Shown: positions 46,056-57,693, counted from the first letter of the stretch. The stretch: DNA of 64,000 nucleotides from Endomychus coccineus (GCA_958510875.1 OY294068.1:164026388-164090387); one strand, 5' to 3'. Translations and numbers: made by a program. The notes: generated from the letters alone by a model not told the origin.

Positions 46056-46790
46056 GGACACTTGTCTTGACATCCTTTGTTCGATGTTAACTATTTACAT
46101 GTAGTGGTATATTCTTCTCCGCCCTGTGTAATTTTGGAGAATATGGTGTTGTATTCAATACGGGCCTGTCAGTTCACCATACATGTCAACTTCGTTCTTG
46201 AAAATTCTACTAGGCGAAAAGTTGCTTCGTTATCACGCCACGCGAGCTCGATGACAGAAATCTGACAAAACTTTTTTTGTAAGCCGTTCGGTGAGTTTTT
46301 GTCATAGTTTTCAATTATATTGCTGACCTCTCAGTTGTCAGAGCTGCAGATCTGGATTTTCTCATCTCTGGAAGCGCTTATAGCTCTCTTCTTTTGGCCG
46401 CAAGTACCTTTCTTGCATCCTCAAAAACTATGTCTTTGAATGGGTCTATTTTCCGATTGAAAGATTCAAAGTACTTTTTCTGAAGAGGTTTTGCGGAAAT
46501 ATCCCAAATCGTCTTTACAACTCCTTCCTTATAATCGTTTCAATTAGCTCGCATCATGTTGAAAGTTGAATCTTTGAGAATATTTGCCAAGTGTTCGATC
46601 AAAGTCTGATCAAGAAATTCATATTTGCTCTCTTCACAACATATCAAAAACTGCCTCTAAGCGTATTTGGGCGTTTTCACCGTGTTTGCAAGAGTTTCAC
46701 ATTCCATTGATTCGCTTATTTCCAAATCTAAAGCTTTTCCGTTGCGATTCATTGCGATTTTATTTGACGTTTGTTAATAAATACAAGCCC
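45895..46790 (-). pseudogene. Unknown protein remnant, at least two exon-like blocks
   Basis: Block 1 (about 46620-46370): LDQTLIEHLANILKDSTFNM, an in-frame stop, NDYKEGVVKTIWDISAKPLQ, KKYFESFNRKIDPFKDIVFE, DARKVLAAKRREL. Block 2 (46073-45920): MSRQVSSASTPENIKQKITK, YQNESIVLNSKSGLEEDRYL, VQKLSNGYQPT, ending at a CA/GTAAGT donor. The composition is protein-like, with charged helices and few repeats, but I do not recognise a family. In-frame stops suggest a pseudogene. Confidence 0.35.
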
Positions 46791-46914
46791 TTGTTATTAT
46801 GATAGTTATTGAATCATGGCTCTCTTATTTTTCATTATTTTTGCTTTGTTGAACCAACCGAAAAAACGGTATTTAAATCACGTCGTCGGTACATTCGTTT
46901 ATTTATACATGGTA

Positions 46915-47330
46915 ACTATGTAAAATTTGCTTGCTTGTTTATAGTAGTTTTTTGAAAATCTGAAATAATTTTGCTCCATATATAAAGACCTAAGGATCCC
47001 GTATTCTGTGCAGTTTGGGTGGGGATATTAATATTTGAAAGCCATTCTTCAGAATGCTTATCGACTCATGGATTCGGGTTTTTGTAAATAGTGAAAATTA
47101 AATGAAATGAGAGTATCACCAGGTTCAACTTTGAAATATTTCAATTTTGCAATTATTAGTTCCAAAGAATTTTTTACAGACAAACTACGTGCGGTTTGAA
47201 AGCTGCTAAATTCCTTAACTAACCATTTTCCTACGTTACACGTGAGAAAATTAATGTTTCAAATTATTGGTCTCTCGGTTTATGAATCTTAGGTAAGCAA
47301 AAGCGTGCTTCAGGTTAGGTTTACAAATAG
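46915..47330 (-). mobile_element. PLE reverse transcriptase 5' relic
   Basis: Aligns with 32240-32560: shared ATAATTTTGCTCCATA, GGGGATATTAATATTTGAAA and GGTTCAA words in the same order. There is no open frame. Confidence 0.55.
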
Positions 47331-47822
47331 TTTAGGTTATATTTTTTAATATGAGTATTTCAGTTATCAATCTGGAAAATATGTAGGGAAAATTGTTATC
47401 TTTGGGCAGCTAAAAAAAATCAATATCAATTAACGGAATCGCAAAAAAGTAGAAATCAATAGTGACTTGCATTTAACGAAACTCAACTCAACCCATTCTC
47501 TGGTAAAGCTTTTTTAAGGCAAGGCGAAAAATGTAATCATCCAAACTGCGTCCAATTTATGAAAACAAATGAGACTAGCTGGACTGCACTCCTATTTCAG
47601 CATAGTTTTCCAAGCCCCTTGCTTTTCCCCAATACTTACACTAACGATGTGCCTTTCCAATATAATGGCTTTCGTAGTTCTCAAACTTGTTACTTGTTTC
47701 AGGGTTTTGCACTGTTGGGATACATGGTAATGAATAAAGAAAGATACAAACATTTAAATAAGCCCCCATAGAATGTTTTATTAGTTAAGATTCAAGTTGG
47801 GTTCTTTCGAAACACTTCCAAA
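47331..47822. other. No feature recognised
   Basis: Short ORFs only. Confidence 0.35.
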
Positions 47823-48073
47823 GAACTTTCTCTAACACGCTTTTAGAAATTATCTATTCTATGATTGAAGATTAGATTCTAACAAACTGTGTCTCAGAAT
47901 GTATATTCTATCACTTGAGGGGCGAATTCCTAGGCTAAGCCGTTCTGATTGGTCGAAAGCAGTGATAGAATACACTTACTGACACAGTATGTTAGAATGA
48001 TATTTTAATGATTGGTAATATTTTCCTAAATTTTTCTGTTGTGAAGAAATTTCTAAAGTCTTGTTAGAGAAAA
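47823..48073. mobile_element. MITE-like element with ~120-bp imperfect inverted arms
   Basis: CTTTCTCTAACACGCTTTTA (47826-47845) pairs with the inverse around 48050-48073. The inner block 47875-47916 (GATTCTAACAAACTGTGTCT) pairs with 47961-48002. The loop is about 45 bp. No ORF; target duplication not clear. Confidence 0.65.
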
Positions 48074-49415
48074 TATAGTCTACTCATACGTTTGGAATAT
48101 CATATTCCACACTAGCGAATGGTACAAATGGTACAAATTTTAGCTAGTGCGATTATTGGAAAATGGATATCATTTTTGTATGCAAAAATAGATGCCATTA
48201 TTCAATGTTTATTTGTTCTTTACTCTTCGAAATACAATTAGTGTATAACTTCGTATAATCGAATTATTTTGATTTCCTTGTCTTCCAGAGTTTGCATCTT
48301 CTGTCATTGTGGTCTCACATCACCTTTATTAATACTATGAAAATAAACAGAATTGTTCTCTATAAATATAATAAATATGAATATATCGACGATGGAAAGG
48401 TTAATTAATTGCTTCACAAACAAACATTACTTATGACGTTCAATTACTTTGATCATTTGTAATTTTATTGTAAAACAATTGTTTGACAAATACGTTTCTA
48501 TTGTTTTCTATTCTAATTATTTCACTACACAGACTATTTTGGTATGGTGGTGGGTGGATATTACAAAGCTAATAAAAGTGATGTGTTGATAAAGATATTG
48601 ATTATTAATGAATTATTTTTATGTCTATTTTTCAAAACATTTTTTTTCATGGCACCTTTCCACCTTTACAAATAAGACGTATCGTATTCTTGGGCTCATC
48701 TCATTTCGTTTTTTGAAAATGGACCTGCATATTTTCTCAGGGTTAAACTATTCGTTAACTGTGGACAAACAAGCATAAAATTATTTGTTCGGTAATTCGT
48801 ACGTAATGGCACTAGATCCAGCATTTCTAGTGGATAAGGGTGATTGTTTCTTATTTATAGTATAGTGTATCCACAGTGTGAACCCTTTTATTGCTCATTT
48901 ACTTATTCAATAAAAACGCCATGTGACGTAACAAAGATCAATCTGCATGTTCACAAGAATAAGGAAAATCAATCAATTACAAATACAACCTTTCACATAA
49001 CCTACTGATCTACTATTCCCAACAATGTATAAAGACCTAAACCTAAACTAATCTGTGATAACATTGCTTCTTGAAATTTCCAGCCTACGCTATGATAAGC
49101 AATGAAATACGCACACGAGATCTAACCAACTGGGTTACCGTGGTCGTTGCAGCATTAACATAGAGTCCGCCAGAGGCCGATTTTGATAGAGGTAATAATT
49201 ATCTTGTTAACAGCTACGTGCACTTTAAAAAAATCGAAGTTGATGATGAGCCTAAGATTACGTACGATACTTCTTATTCGAAAAAAATGTATGCCATTTT
49301 CTAGGAAATGTGGCATCTTTTTTTTATCTCCCCAAACATCTGCAGGAAGTGGAAGTGAAGAAATTAGCTTTCTCAAAAATCGGGGGAGCAAATTTTTTTT
49401 TAAATATGACTTTTT
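48074..49415. other. Unassigned, includes a short PLE end
   Basis: A PLE terminus in plus orientation lies at 48829-48893 (GTGGATAAGGGTGATTGTTT to CACAGTGTGAACCC), lacking the ribozyme motif. Nothing else is recognised. Confidence 0.45.
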
Positions 49416-49790
49416 CTTTTTTTGCCATGCTGGTCCTGTACAGCAGTCACACCTCAGCCACTAGGGTTTTTTGTGTATTCCAGTCGAATGTCTTATACCC
49501 ATTCCGTGATTCTAGACCCCTGTACGAATCTGTACAAGAAATTCGTCTGTTGGCTGTTGTACTTTTCGGGTGATATACCGTAGGTTGTCCGAATATTGTT
49601 TGTCTTTTGCGATCTAATCCTTCGCATTCTGAGTATGTATTTGGCTGTTCAGTTCTTTTGCCATACTGTCAGCAGGAACGGTCTTCATTGTACAACCCCA
49701 TTTGTGCAACTGTTTTCCGATTGGTCTGTGACCAGTGAGGAGACCTACTATTGTTAAGACCTGGTTGCTACTTATGTGTAATATCTAAGC
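49416..49790 (-). pseudogene. LINE C-terminal Cys/His domain remnant
   Basis: The minus strand reads LLTGHRPIGKQLHKWG, a shift, YNEDRSCRQYGKRTEQPNTY, SECEGLDRKRQTIFGQP. This is the LTGH...C-x2-C...H...C segment that follows RNase H in several LINE clades. The second Cys of the pair is Tyr. It is truncated and dead. Confidence 0.6.
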
Positions 49791-52700
49791 TTATATGTTC
49801 GTTGGTTACCAATCACTGAGTGATTCATTATGAAGTCCATTACCCGTATCACATTCGAATTGAAATCAGCTGAATAATTATCATAATCGAGAAAAAACGG
49901 ATCTTCTAAATATTACCGGAGTCAAAAATTAATAGATCTAATCTCTTAAATTGTTGTAGGCATTTATATTTAGCAATATGCATTTGTCAGTTTTACGTGA
50001 GCCTAAAGGGACTTTCTCAGTCCATTATACTGTAAACTATATATAAATATCACTTCAGTTCTTGTTCCACAATGATCGATGAAACCAAGTGTTATGAATA
50101 ATAACAACCCAGAAAATATTCTGAATTAATGAGTTTAAATATTTAGGCTTCATAACTGAACAATCGATCATTTCATTAAAAAAATTTAGCTATGTCAAGT
50201 AACATCACACAACTTGGATACATTCAAAGGAATCAGTGATTGTGAAACTGTATAGAATGTATTATTTTTTTATTATTTGATTGATGTTCGTCACATTTCG
50301 AAGTAGCAAATGCTACTAATAACAAAACTATTATATAGATACAGATCACTGAAAATTCAAATAGAAGGGGTAATATCCATTGATATCAACTATGGAATTG
50401 ATTGTAAATAACTAAATTTAGTTCTTTCCCTAGTAGTGTGATTTTACAAGTAAAAAAGCTGGCAGTCACCGAGCACTGCCGACAGAAGTGAAAACTGACA
50501 AACAGATTTACTTTATGTAATCTTTGAATTATTGTTGCATCCGAAATTACAATTTTATTATTTTTAAATGACAATTAATATAATTATTCTTTAGTTTTCA
50601 CAACTGTCAGCATTTCAATCAACAATTACATATACTTTTATATTTAATAATAAAAAACGTATAATGGACGGTACAATCCCTGTAGAGAGTATGAATGTAA
50701 CACGATAGCCATTATAATAAATATACATTATTTTATTTTCAAAAAATATTATTTATTGATATTTACATCGATGTGAATGAAAGTAATGTTAAACAGCATT
50801 TTCTTCATTTGCGTCGTCATTATCGGTAACTTCGACGATACTTAAATCATTAGATTAGATCCAAGCATTAAACATACTGTGGAATCATGTGTGCTCATAT
50901 ATAAAAACAGGCTACTATTACCGATCATAATTTAATTATTACTTTTTACTTTGTAATAATTAAAATATGAGTTGTATTGCAAAAAAGGTCCATTTCTTCC
51001 GTTAGCATAAAAATATAACTTTCGTCTGCACGAGGACGAAGGATTGAATAAATTAATAACGTCGAGTATATGCGTGCTGTTGTAGCTGTATACAGTGTAT
51101 AGTGTGTATACGCAGTGTATATATACCTGTTCTGTATTATAACGTGTACCTTGCGACTTTTCGGTAAAGTGCTGATTTCAAATCCTTGGGCGCCAGATTT
51201 TCTAAAGGTTTACTCCTTTTTGAAGACTTCTGCTAGGGTCTTCACCACAAGGCTTGTCACTCTGCTATCTATAGATAGCCTTGTCCCTAGGGTAGCTACA
51301 GTGAAGTATAACCAGTCCAATGGGCAGAAAACAGTATCAGAATTGTAGGCTTTAGTTACAATTGATACCTGGTTAAAATATTGAAATATATAATGATTAT
51401 TATAAGTACACTTTCGGAGTAATCAATATAAATGCAATTGAACGGTATTATTTCATAAAAATTCACCCAGACGGAAAATGTAATGAAGCTCAAACGGTGT
51501 ATGAAAAATGGTACAACATATCCATTGTTGCGATATGTTCGGTATTGAAATTCAATTCAACGGTATGGAATCGGTTGACAAATGATTCACATTTGTCAAT
51601 TTGCGGAAAATACAAATCAAACAGGTCCTAGCATAATGAGCGGTATTCGGTAAATATTCAGATGGCATTATTACGTGAAATGTTCAAATCACACTACGAT
51701 ATATTAAACGGTTGAAATTTCGGTCGGATCGGAAGATATGTCGTAATGCCCAAAAATATAAACTATTTAGCTATCATTACCTTATGTTTAATTCACAAAC
51801 ACAAACACTATTGTTAATTCACGTTTTCAAATCTGACTTGAACTCGGATAATAATTATTTCACTTTGATTCTAATATGATAATCACACTTTAACGGTACG
51901 GATTGAAAATCGAAATCACAAAAAAAGAGCAATCTTTTGGCTGTCACGGCTTTTATATGTTTCCCGAGGTTCTGGGCAGGTCTGCTCCACCAATTCCTTA
52001 TTTTGTGTCAAGGGTTTTTTACTTATGCCCGAACAATGCTTAAAAGTGACGCTACTTTTTAGATCTAGAATTCGCGCCCATGATATCTTGGTAGTTCCTC
52101 TCGGCGGAGTAAGCATGTGTTATCGGAGTTTTTTTGGTTGTTCGCCCTTTTTATACATAAGGTTGCACAAAGTTTGATGCGTTAACTTGGCCAGACCCCT
52201 GTTTTTGCAACATATTTTATCGGAATGAAATGCAATTTTGAACGGGCATGAATTTGATTCATCTATTTGAATAATTACACTTATTCGAAATTACGGAGAT
52301 TTAGAAAAGTGACAAACACGGATACACATTCAGAATTCATGCATATCTATTAAAATAATGAACTGTTCAAACTGAGTTTATATGTAATATACGTATTTAT
52401 TGCCTGATCTAGAATAAAATGATATTTCAGAATTCAAGCTTCGTTACAGTATACCGTAATCGAGAGCACTGGCTCACACAGGCAGGCTCACCAACACTGA
52501 CTCAGATATGCACACGTGTGTAAACGTATAGAGAGACTCATGGTTTTACCATTCATTTGAAATAGCCCAACGCGCCTAAAGAAGTTTTCACTTCAATAAA
52601 GTTTGGAGAACACTAAGATCACTTAAAGGGAACAATCTTGTTGTTCATCAACTTGCACTAGTATCATTTAGGATACCGGGGTTGAATATGAATCCCTCTC

Positions 52701-52854
52701 TTCTTCATTTTGCAGGAGCTATACTATTTAAAATATATGTGTGCTATTGAGTATCTTCATTCATAATTTCAGTACTTTTGGTCAATATTTGCAATGCATC
52801 GTATTAAACTCGATTAGTCAAAATCGATTTTAAAAAAATTCAGCAGGCCTAAGC
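49791..52854. other. 3 kb unassigned DNA
   Basis: Only short ORFs and no transposon ends recognised. Confidence 0.4.
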
Positions 52855-53692
52855 CTGCGTCGAAGGGTAGGATTCTGCATGGACTGATGTCTCTTATGTT
52901 CTTAATCGGCACGTATGCGATGCCGATGTGTTGTAGCATTAGAAAAGCCAGTGCCGGACATTCTACTACAACCTGGGTGATCGACGATGCCCATTATATG
53001 TAGCTGTTGATTCAGATGACAGTGTCCTTTGAAGAATCCTGTCACAAATTTCAAGCCTCTCCTGCTCATAGAGAGGAGTGTTTTCGAGCCTTTGAGCGAG
53101 AGCTCCGCGATGTGGAGATTCGCCTACTTCATATCGGGGTCACTGTGCCAAACCGCCTGCCGCTGTCTACCCAGTAGCTATCTGATGGCGTGAAATTCAG
53201 ATCCTTGGATCGGGGTCAGGGGTACATAGGGAGCCCCATTTGGTCAATAATGAACCACTGCGTTCCTTTCAAGCCAGAGTGGGCGGGTACCCATATTAGC
53301 TGAAGTTTGTTCCTTCTGGTTGATTCTGCCAGGGTCTCCCCGTACTCCAAACAAACCTAGAAGACACTCAATGGGCGCGAAGAGCCTACCTCGGTACTTC
53401 AGCCTCACGTTTTTCAGACGGGTCACCCTGGCACAAGTGGTCCGCAGTTCCTGTTCCCCCAGTCCGTCCTCTGGTTTATGACGACGTCTGTTGTTTGGAA
53501 CCTGACAGCAGGCGCTATCGCTATCGCAGCTTCCATTAATCCCATATTTTGCCATGACCGCGAGGCACGTACGCACCGACCCACTGTTTTAATGTGGAGC
53601 TGTAGGGAGACCTCCCCCACCAGGACCTCCAGAGCCCTATTAGGGGCGGTTCTCATAGCCCCGGTATCCCCACACCTGAGAGAAAACAAATG
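52855..53692 (-). pseudogene. GC-richer LINE remnant: post-RT and RNase H C-terminus
   Basis: The minus strand reads CGDTGAMRTAPNRALEVLVG and EVSLQLHIKTVGRC (the conserved segment between reverse transcriptase and RNase H). It continues through broken RNase H to VTGFFKGHCHLNQQLHIMGI and a CxxC-like tail. Its GC content is visibly above its neighbours. Frameshifts occur throughout. The right edge abuts a PLE at 53695. Confidence 0.65.
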
Positions 53693-53694
53693 AG

Positions 53695-54150
53695 AAATCA
53701 AAATATGCCTGTTTGGAATACCATGTGAAATGAATAGGATATATAAGGGGTTACCCGCAGCTGGAGATAAATCTGAATTCATTAAATTGCTATTTCGCTT
53801 ATACGTTTCCATCATCCCTTCCAAATTACCTAGATTTTTGTCATTTGTCATTACTGTGTTTCAAGTGATAAGCTTTCTTGAGAAATGTGTTCGGCTAACG
53901 CAAATTGTTCACCATTATTTTTCTCCATATGGGCAGAATGTTCTTCATACCGAGCTAGAATATTCCTTCGAGTTTGGTTTACATAGCATTCTGAACACGA
54001 CTCAAAATAAATTTTGTAAATCTCGGATTTGTTGAAGTAGGAAACCTTATCAAAGGTGTTGCCTAAGCGGTTTTTTAGCTTTTTCTTGTCTAAAAATTTA
54101 TAAATGGGTTGTATTACAAATTTAGGAATCAATTTATGAAATTTATTAAG
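53695..54150 (-). pseudogene. PLE GIY-YIG endonuclease remnant
   Basis: The frame 53851-54132 reads MIPKFVIQPIYKFLDKKKLK, then FDKVSYFNKSEIYKIYFESC, SECYVNQTRRNILARYEEHS, AHMEKNNGEQFALAEHI. The YIG equivalent is YVN, so the catalytic Gly is lost. The 3' part continues in another frame (NLGNLEGMMETYKRNSNL). The ribozyme-bearing terminus is missing. Confidence 0.75.
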
Positions 54151-54402
54151 AAGGATGATATAGTACTTGAGGAACTATCATCTTAGTTGCATGCAGGTAC
54201 CTTCTCATACCAATGTATGGTGATACTGTTGTTGGTATATTGTTATTAAATTGCAAACTTGTATTTCACCATATTTTATTTTTCAGTAATTTTATATTGT
54301 ATAAATTGCTTTAAGAGCTTAAAAAGAAGTTCTTACATACTTTCTTATTATAATAATTTAGTTTTGCTTACTCTCGGTTCTGTATCTTTCTGTGTCCATT
54401 AT
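54151..54402. other. No feature recognised
   Basis: AT-rich flank up to the mariner's TA site. Confidence 0.4.
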
Positions 54403-54567
54403 TACGAGAGCGTAATGAAAACTCCCTGAAAAATTAGATGGCGCCACAATGGAAAATCTCATGTGACGTTTGTGATGTACCATCTTCAACTAAAACGCAT
54501 TAAAATTTTCAGACTGATATGTCATTCAGTTCTATTTTGACACCCATCGGAAGCAAGCAACCTTGAA

Positions 54568-54893
54568 GATGGAAAAAAAATAATTTCGCGGTTTGATTTA
54601 ATATTATTTCTTGCGTGAAAAAAACATTACGCGAACCAAAGCATCGCTTGTTAAACACTATGGAGACTCTTCACCATCGATTAGAATGATTCACAAGTGG
54701 CTTACTGATTTTCGGAGAGGCAGTATGACCACAAAGGATGCCGAACGTTCTGGTCGTCCAGTGGAGGTTACAACGGCAGAAATCGTCGATAAAATCCATG
54801 GTATGATATTGGACTATCGGAGAGTTGAAGTGCACGAGATTTTGCTGAGGCTATGGGCATCTCAACAGAATGGGTACGGAACATTTTGGATTC
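54568..54893 (+). pseudogene. Mariner transposase N-terminal part
   Basis: Starts MEKK with an early stop, then REKNITRTKASLVKHYGDSS, IRMIHKWLTDFRRGSMTTKD, AERSGRPVEVTTAEIVDKIH and GISTEWVRNILD after one more shift. This covers the HTH DNA-binding region and the GRP linker. The catalytic core is absent. Confidence 0.8.
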
Positions 54894-55143
54894 TTGATAC
54901 ATATTCATATACTTGAAACATTAATGTGTTACATTTTCGATTATTCGTGTTCTGTTAGTTTCGGCGCCGTGGCATTTTAATTGAGATTGGTGCGATGAAG
55001 ACGCTTGTTAATACAATTAGTTTCAAGTAATCCAATTTTAGACTTAATAAGTTTTCTGATGATGGTCTTGAGACCGAAAAGTACGCAAAGACAAGAAAAT
55101 ATAAAGCATAAGTGTTAATGTGACCTGTTCCCGAGAATTTATA
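54894..55143 (+). mobile_element. PLE-like terminus (second family) with hammerhead-like motif
   Basis: Repeated in inverse orientation at 59463-59698: GATACAT, CATATACTTGAAACATTAAT and TTGGTGCGAT words in order. It carries CTGATGATGGTCTTGAGACC followed by GAAAAGTAC at about 55057-55085, the same core, extra T, helix II and GAAA layout as the other PLE ends. The cleavage-site bases are changed. Confidence 0.5.
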
Positions 55144-55231
55144 TATAAAGGAATAACTATCGATTGTCATTTAAAATGGAGTGAACACATACGTAATTTA
55201 AATAACAAATTGAGGAAGATTATGTATATGT
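55144..55231 (+). pseudogene. LINE remnant, left of hAT insertion
   Basis: Encodes GITIDCHLKWSEHIRNLNNK, then LRKIMYM: the segment after the reverse transcriptase palm in Jockey-like LINEs. It is continuous with 56818 once the hAT and one 8-bp duplication are removed. Confidence 0.65.
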
Positions 55232-55700
55232 CAGTGGCGGCTCCTCGAAGGAGGCTAAGGAGGCTCAGCCTCCTCACTAATTTATCTTAATGATCATTCT
55301 CCATTTTATGTCCTGTTTCTCTGATAATTCTTTAAATTTTACAATTAATTCCCTGTTCTCAGTAGTTATTTTTAATCTGGCAACAGTGGCCAGAGGCTAG
55401 ATTCTCTATATATCTCAAACGCTAAATACGTGTGGTCAACACAGTTGCCGTTTTTCCAACCAGTTCAATTCACAAATAGGGTAAAACAGCGAATATGGCA
55501 ACACTCTATGGAGGCTAGCTTCTCGTACGCTCCCGGCGGCAACGAGGTATAGACCTCGTTGTCCGGCGGTCGTACGAAATACGATTACTTGCCGTCGCTG
55601 CAAACTTCGACACGTGCTTTGCCAGTTGTTGTTTTTGTTTCGCGAAGCGATGTAAGGTTAAGTTATAATTTATCTGTTCGGTCGTTCGGTGAGTTATTAA

Positions 55701-55714
55701 CAAAGAGTTCTTTG
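55701..55714. mobile_element. 14-bp remnant of the CAAAGAG MITE family
   Basis: CAAAGAGTTCTTTG is flanked on both sides by GTTATTAA (55693-55700 and 55715-55722). The two ends match the termini of the 417-bp MITE at 17037. The site context (GTTA-Y-TAA) and the 8-bp duplication length are the same. It appears to be an insertion whose interior was deleted almost completely. Confidence 0.6.
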
Positions 55715-55799
55715 GTTATTAAACGTTAAACTGAGTAGTGATTTAGTTGCTGAAAAGATTAGTGATGACAGGTATGTTTCAAAATCGATGATTTGATAC

Positions 55800-56049
55800 T
55801 GATAATTGTAAAAAATATTTATGGTTAACGGGATCTGAGGTACACAATAAATTATATTGCTGGTATTGCTTACTATTTACATCTGATACAACTTCATGTT
55901 GGGGGCACTCGGGTTATGATGATTTGAAAAATTCAGCTCGTGGTATACACAGACATGAAAAATCGCAGGAACATATTACATCGAGTATTAAGTTTAAATT
56001 AACAGGTAAACAGAATATTGTTAAAGGAGGAAAACATATAATTTGGTAG
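55800..56049 (+). pseudogene. hAT transposase N-terminal TTF-type zinc finger
   Basis: WLTGSEVHNKLYCWYCLLFT, then SCWGHSGYDDLKNSARGIHR and HEKSQEHITSSIKFKLTG. CWYC and the two downstream His residues form the zinc finger common at the start of this hAT group. A stop follows at 56047. Confidence 0.7.
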
Positions 56050-56239
56050 ACAAGAAACTACATTATAAACACTTTTTTATGAAATTTTAGATACTATTAA
56101 AGGTCAAATTGAGATTCGATTTTCCGATTTACATGAATTGAAGTTTTTTGTATAACTTAGTTCTAAAATATAAATTTTTTGATAAAATAGCACTGCACAA
56201 TGAATTATGCGTTAAATACTAGGATAAAGATATTTTAGG

Positions 56240-56546
56240 CCAGTACGACATTCACGCCGATATGATAAAATATATGATAGACAATGATTTGCAACAAGTT
56301 TTACCTCAGTTTTATAAACTACTTTGTTTGACAGTCACCATTCCTGTCACGTCGGCATCGGTGGAGAGATCATTTTCTACTCTCAAACGAATTAAAACTT
56401 ACATGCCAAGTACAATGGGCCAAAATCGTTTATACAATGTTAGTTTGATATCTATTGAAAAAGATTTAGTAAAACACAAAATGATACATTTTTTGATAAT
56501 AGTATTGATCATTTTTCGCAATCTAAAGACTGTAGAATTCCGTTAA
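56240..56546 (+). pseudogene. hAT transposase C-terminal dimerisation domain
   Basis: QFYKLLCLTVTIPVTSASVE, then RSFSTLKRIKTYMPSTMGQN and RLYNVSLISIEKDL. The ASVERSFS..LK..K....M...RL pattern is the hAT dimerisation signature. The DDE core between the zinc finger and this domain is deleted. Confidence 0.88.
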
Positions 56547-56817
56547 TATATAAAAAAAGTTAATAAAATTAACAACAAAAAACAAAATATGAAAAATTCC
56601 AAAAAAAAGACAAAAAACGAACAAAAACAATTTTTGCCAAGAGAAACTCTATACCTCCACGTTGGTTCTTGCTGGGTAACAATTAATTTTGTCACTGAAG
56701 TAGCTGGTACGGTCGCTGTGCAAAGGTTAAAAGGCTGTGAATAGAGTATATTTTTACAAAAACGTCTTATGTCCAGCCTCCTCTCTTAAAAATTCACGAG
56801 TCGCCACTGGTATATGT

Positions 56818-57486
56818 TCAAATCATTAACAGGTGTATTGACCAAACAACTATTTAAATATGCATACTTATGCACTAGTACAACCTGTATATGGAATCAT
56901 AGCATGGGGAGGGGACCATCATTGCAAAACTATTTGTATGTTAGAAAATAATAATAAAAAACGTACTTGGCAAATCCATGACATACCCCTCAAAAACACA
57001 TTTTTATTGATTTTAAGGTTTTAACAGTGAGAGAATTGTATATTGTAATCTCATTATTTGATCATTATTATGAAATCAGATCAATTTCGAATTCACAGTG
57101 CATACTGGTAAGAAGCAGAAAGTTGATTAACCAAATATTTTATTTACACTGTTTCAGTAAAATCTATAATTTATTACCTATCGAATTTAAAATCCGTCAT
57201 GGCAGTATTCAACAGTACAAAAAGAAATGTAAATTTTGGATATGTAACTCAAAAGTAGAGATCATCAAATTGTTTCTTTGAGACTAGAAGTCAATATAAA
57301 TAAATAAATATTCTTTCGATTTTGCTATTAGGCAGTCCCATACTAGCACTCTTTTGTTGTGCTTCTGTGAATATTTACTAGAAGTAAATATTTTTAACAT
57401 TATGTATATTATATTTTACTAATGTAAGCATTTTTTTTGTAAATCAATAGGATAATAGATTTATTCTTATTCTTATTCTTCTCCTT
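56818..57486 (+). pseudogene. LINE remnant, right of hAT, with (TTATTC)n tail
   Basis: Frame 57027-57281 reads LFDHYYEIRSISNSQCILVR, SRKLINQIFYLHCFSKIYNL, LPIEFKIRHGSIQQYKKKC: the C-terminus of a Jockey-like LINE ORF2. It ends in a TTATTC repeat (57460-57484), immediately followed by mariner sequence. Confidence 0.75.
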
Positions 57487-57640
57487 ATTAGATTTGGCTC
57501 CAACGATGAAGTCATCGCTCAAACAAACGCATATTTTAAAGGATTGCCGAAATCGTATTATTTGAAAAATTGGGAAGACGTTAGACGAAGTGTATCGGGC
57601 TACAAGGAGATTATGTTGAACAACAAAATAAGTTTTGACC
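57487..57640 (+). pseudogene. Mariner transposase C-terminal part
   Basis: Reads RFGSNDEVIAQTNAYFKGLP, then KSYYLKNWEDVRRSVSGYKE. This is the mariner C-terminus after the third catalytic residue. It is followed by the 3' terminal repeat. Confidence 0.8.
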
Positions 57641-57693
57641 AAATAAATCATCTCTTGTTTAATTTTTCAGGGAGTTTTCACCTTGCCCTCTTA

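Larger units (their letters stand above)
55232..56809 (+). mobile_element. hAT transposon, 1578 bp, perfect 8-bp TSD
   Basis: The ends CAGTGGCGGCTCCTCG and the inverse CGAGTCGCCACTG. GTATATGT is duplicated at 55224-55231 and 56810-56817. The inner ends share an AGGAGGCT motif. It encodes only the first and last parts of a transposase, so it is internally deleted and non-autonomous. It also contains the 14-bp remnant at 55701. Confidence 0.92.
54405..57691 (+). mobile_element. Mariner transposon, copy 2, opened by nested insertions
   Basis: The left end CGAGAGCGTAATGAAAACTC continues with CCTGAAAAATTAGATGG. The right end TTTTTCAGGGAGTTTTCACC is its inverse. TA lies at 54403-54404 and 57692-57693. 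Transposase pieces occupy only 54568-54893 and 57486-57640; the 2.6 kb between them is other elements. Confidence 0.85.

Noticed and set aside
49155..49573. Overlapping ORFs of 78-93 codons on both strands
   Set aside because: The readable signal there is the minus-strand LINE C-terminus in another frame.
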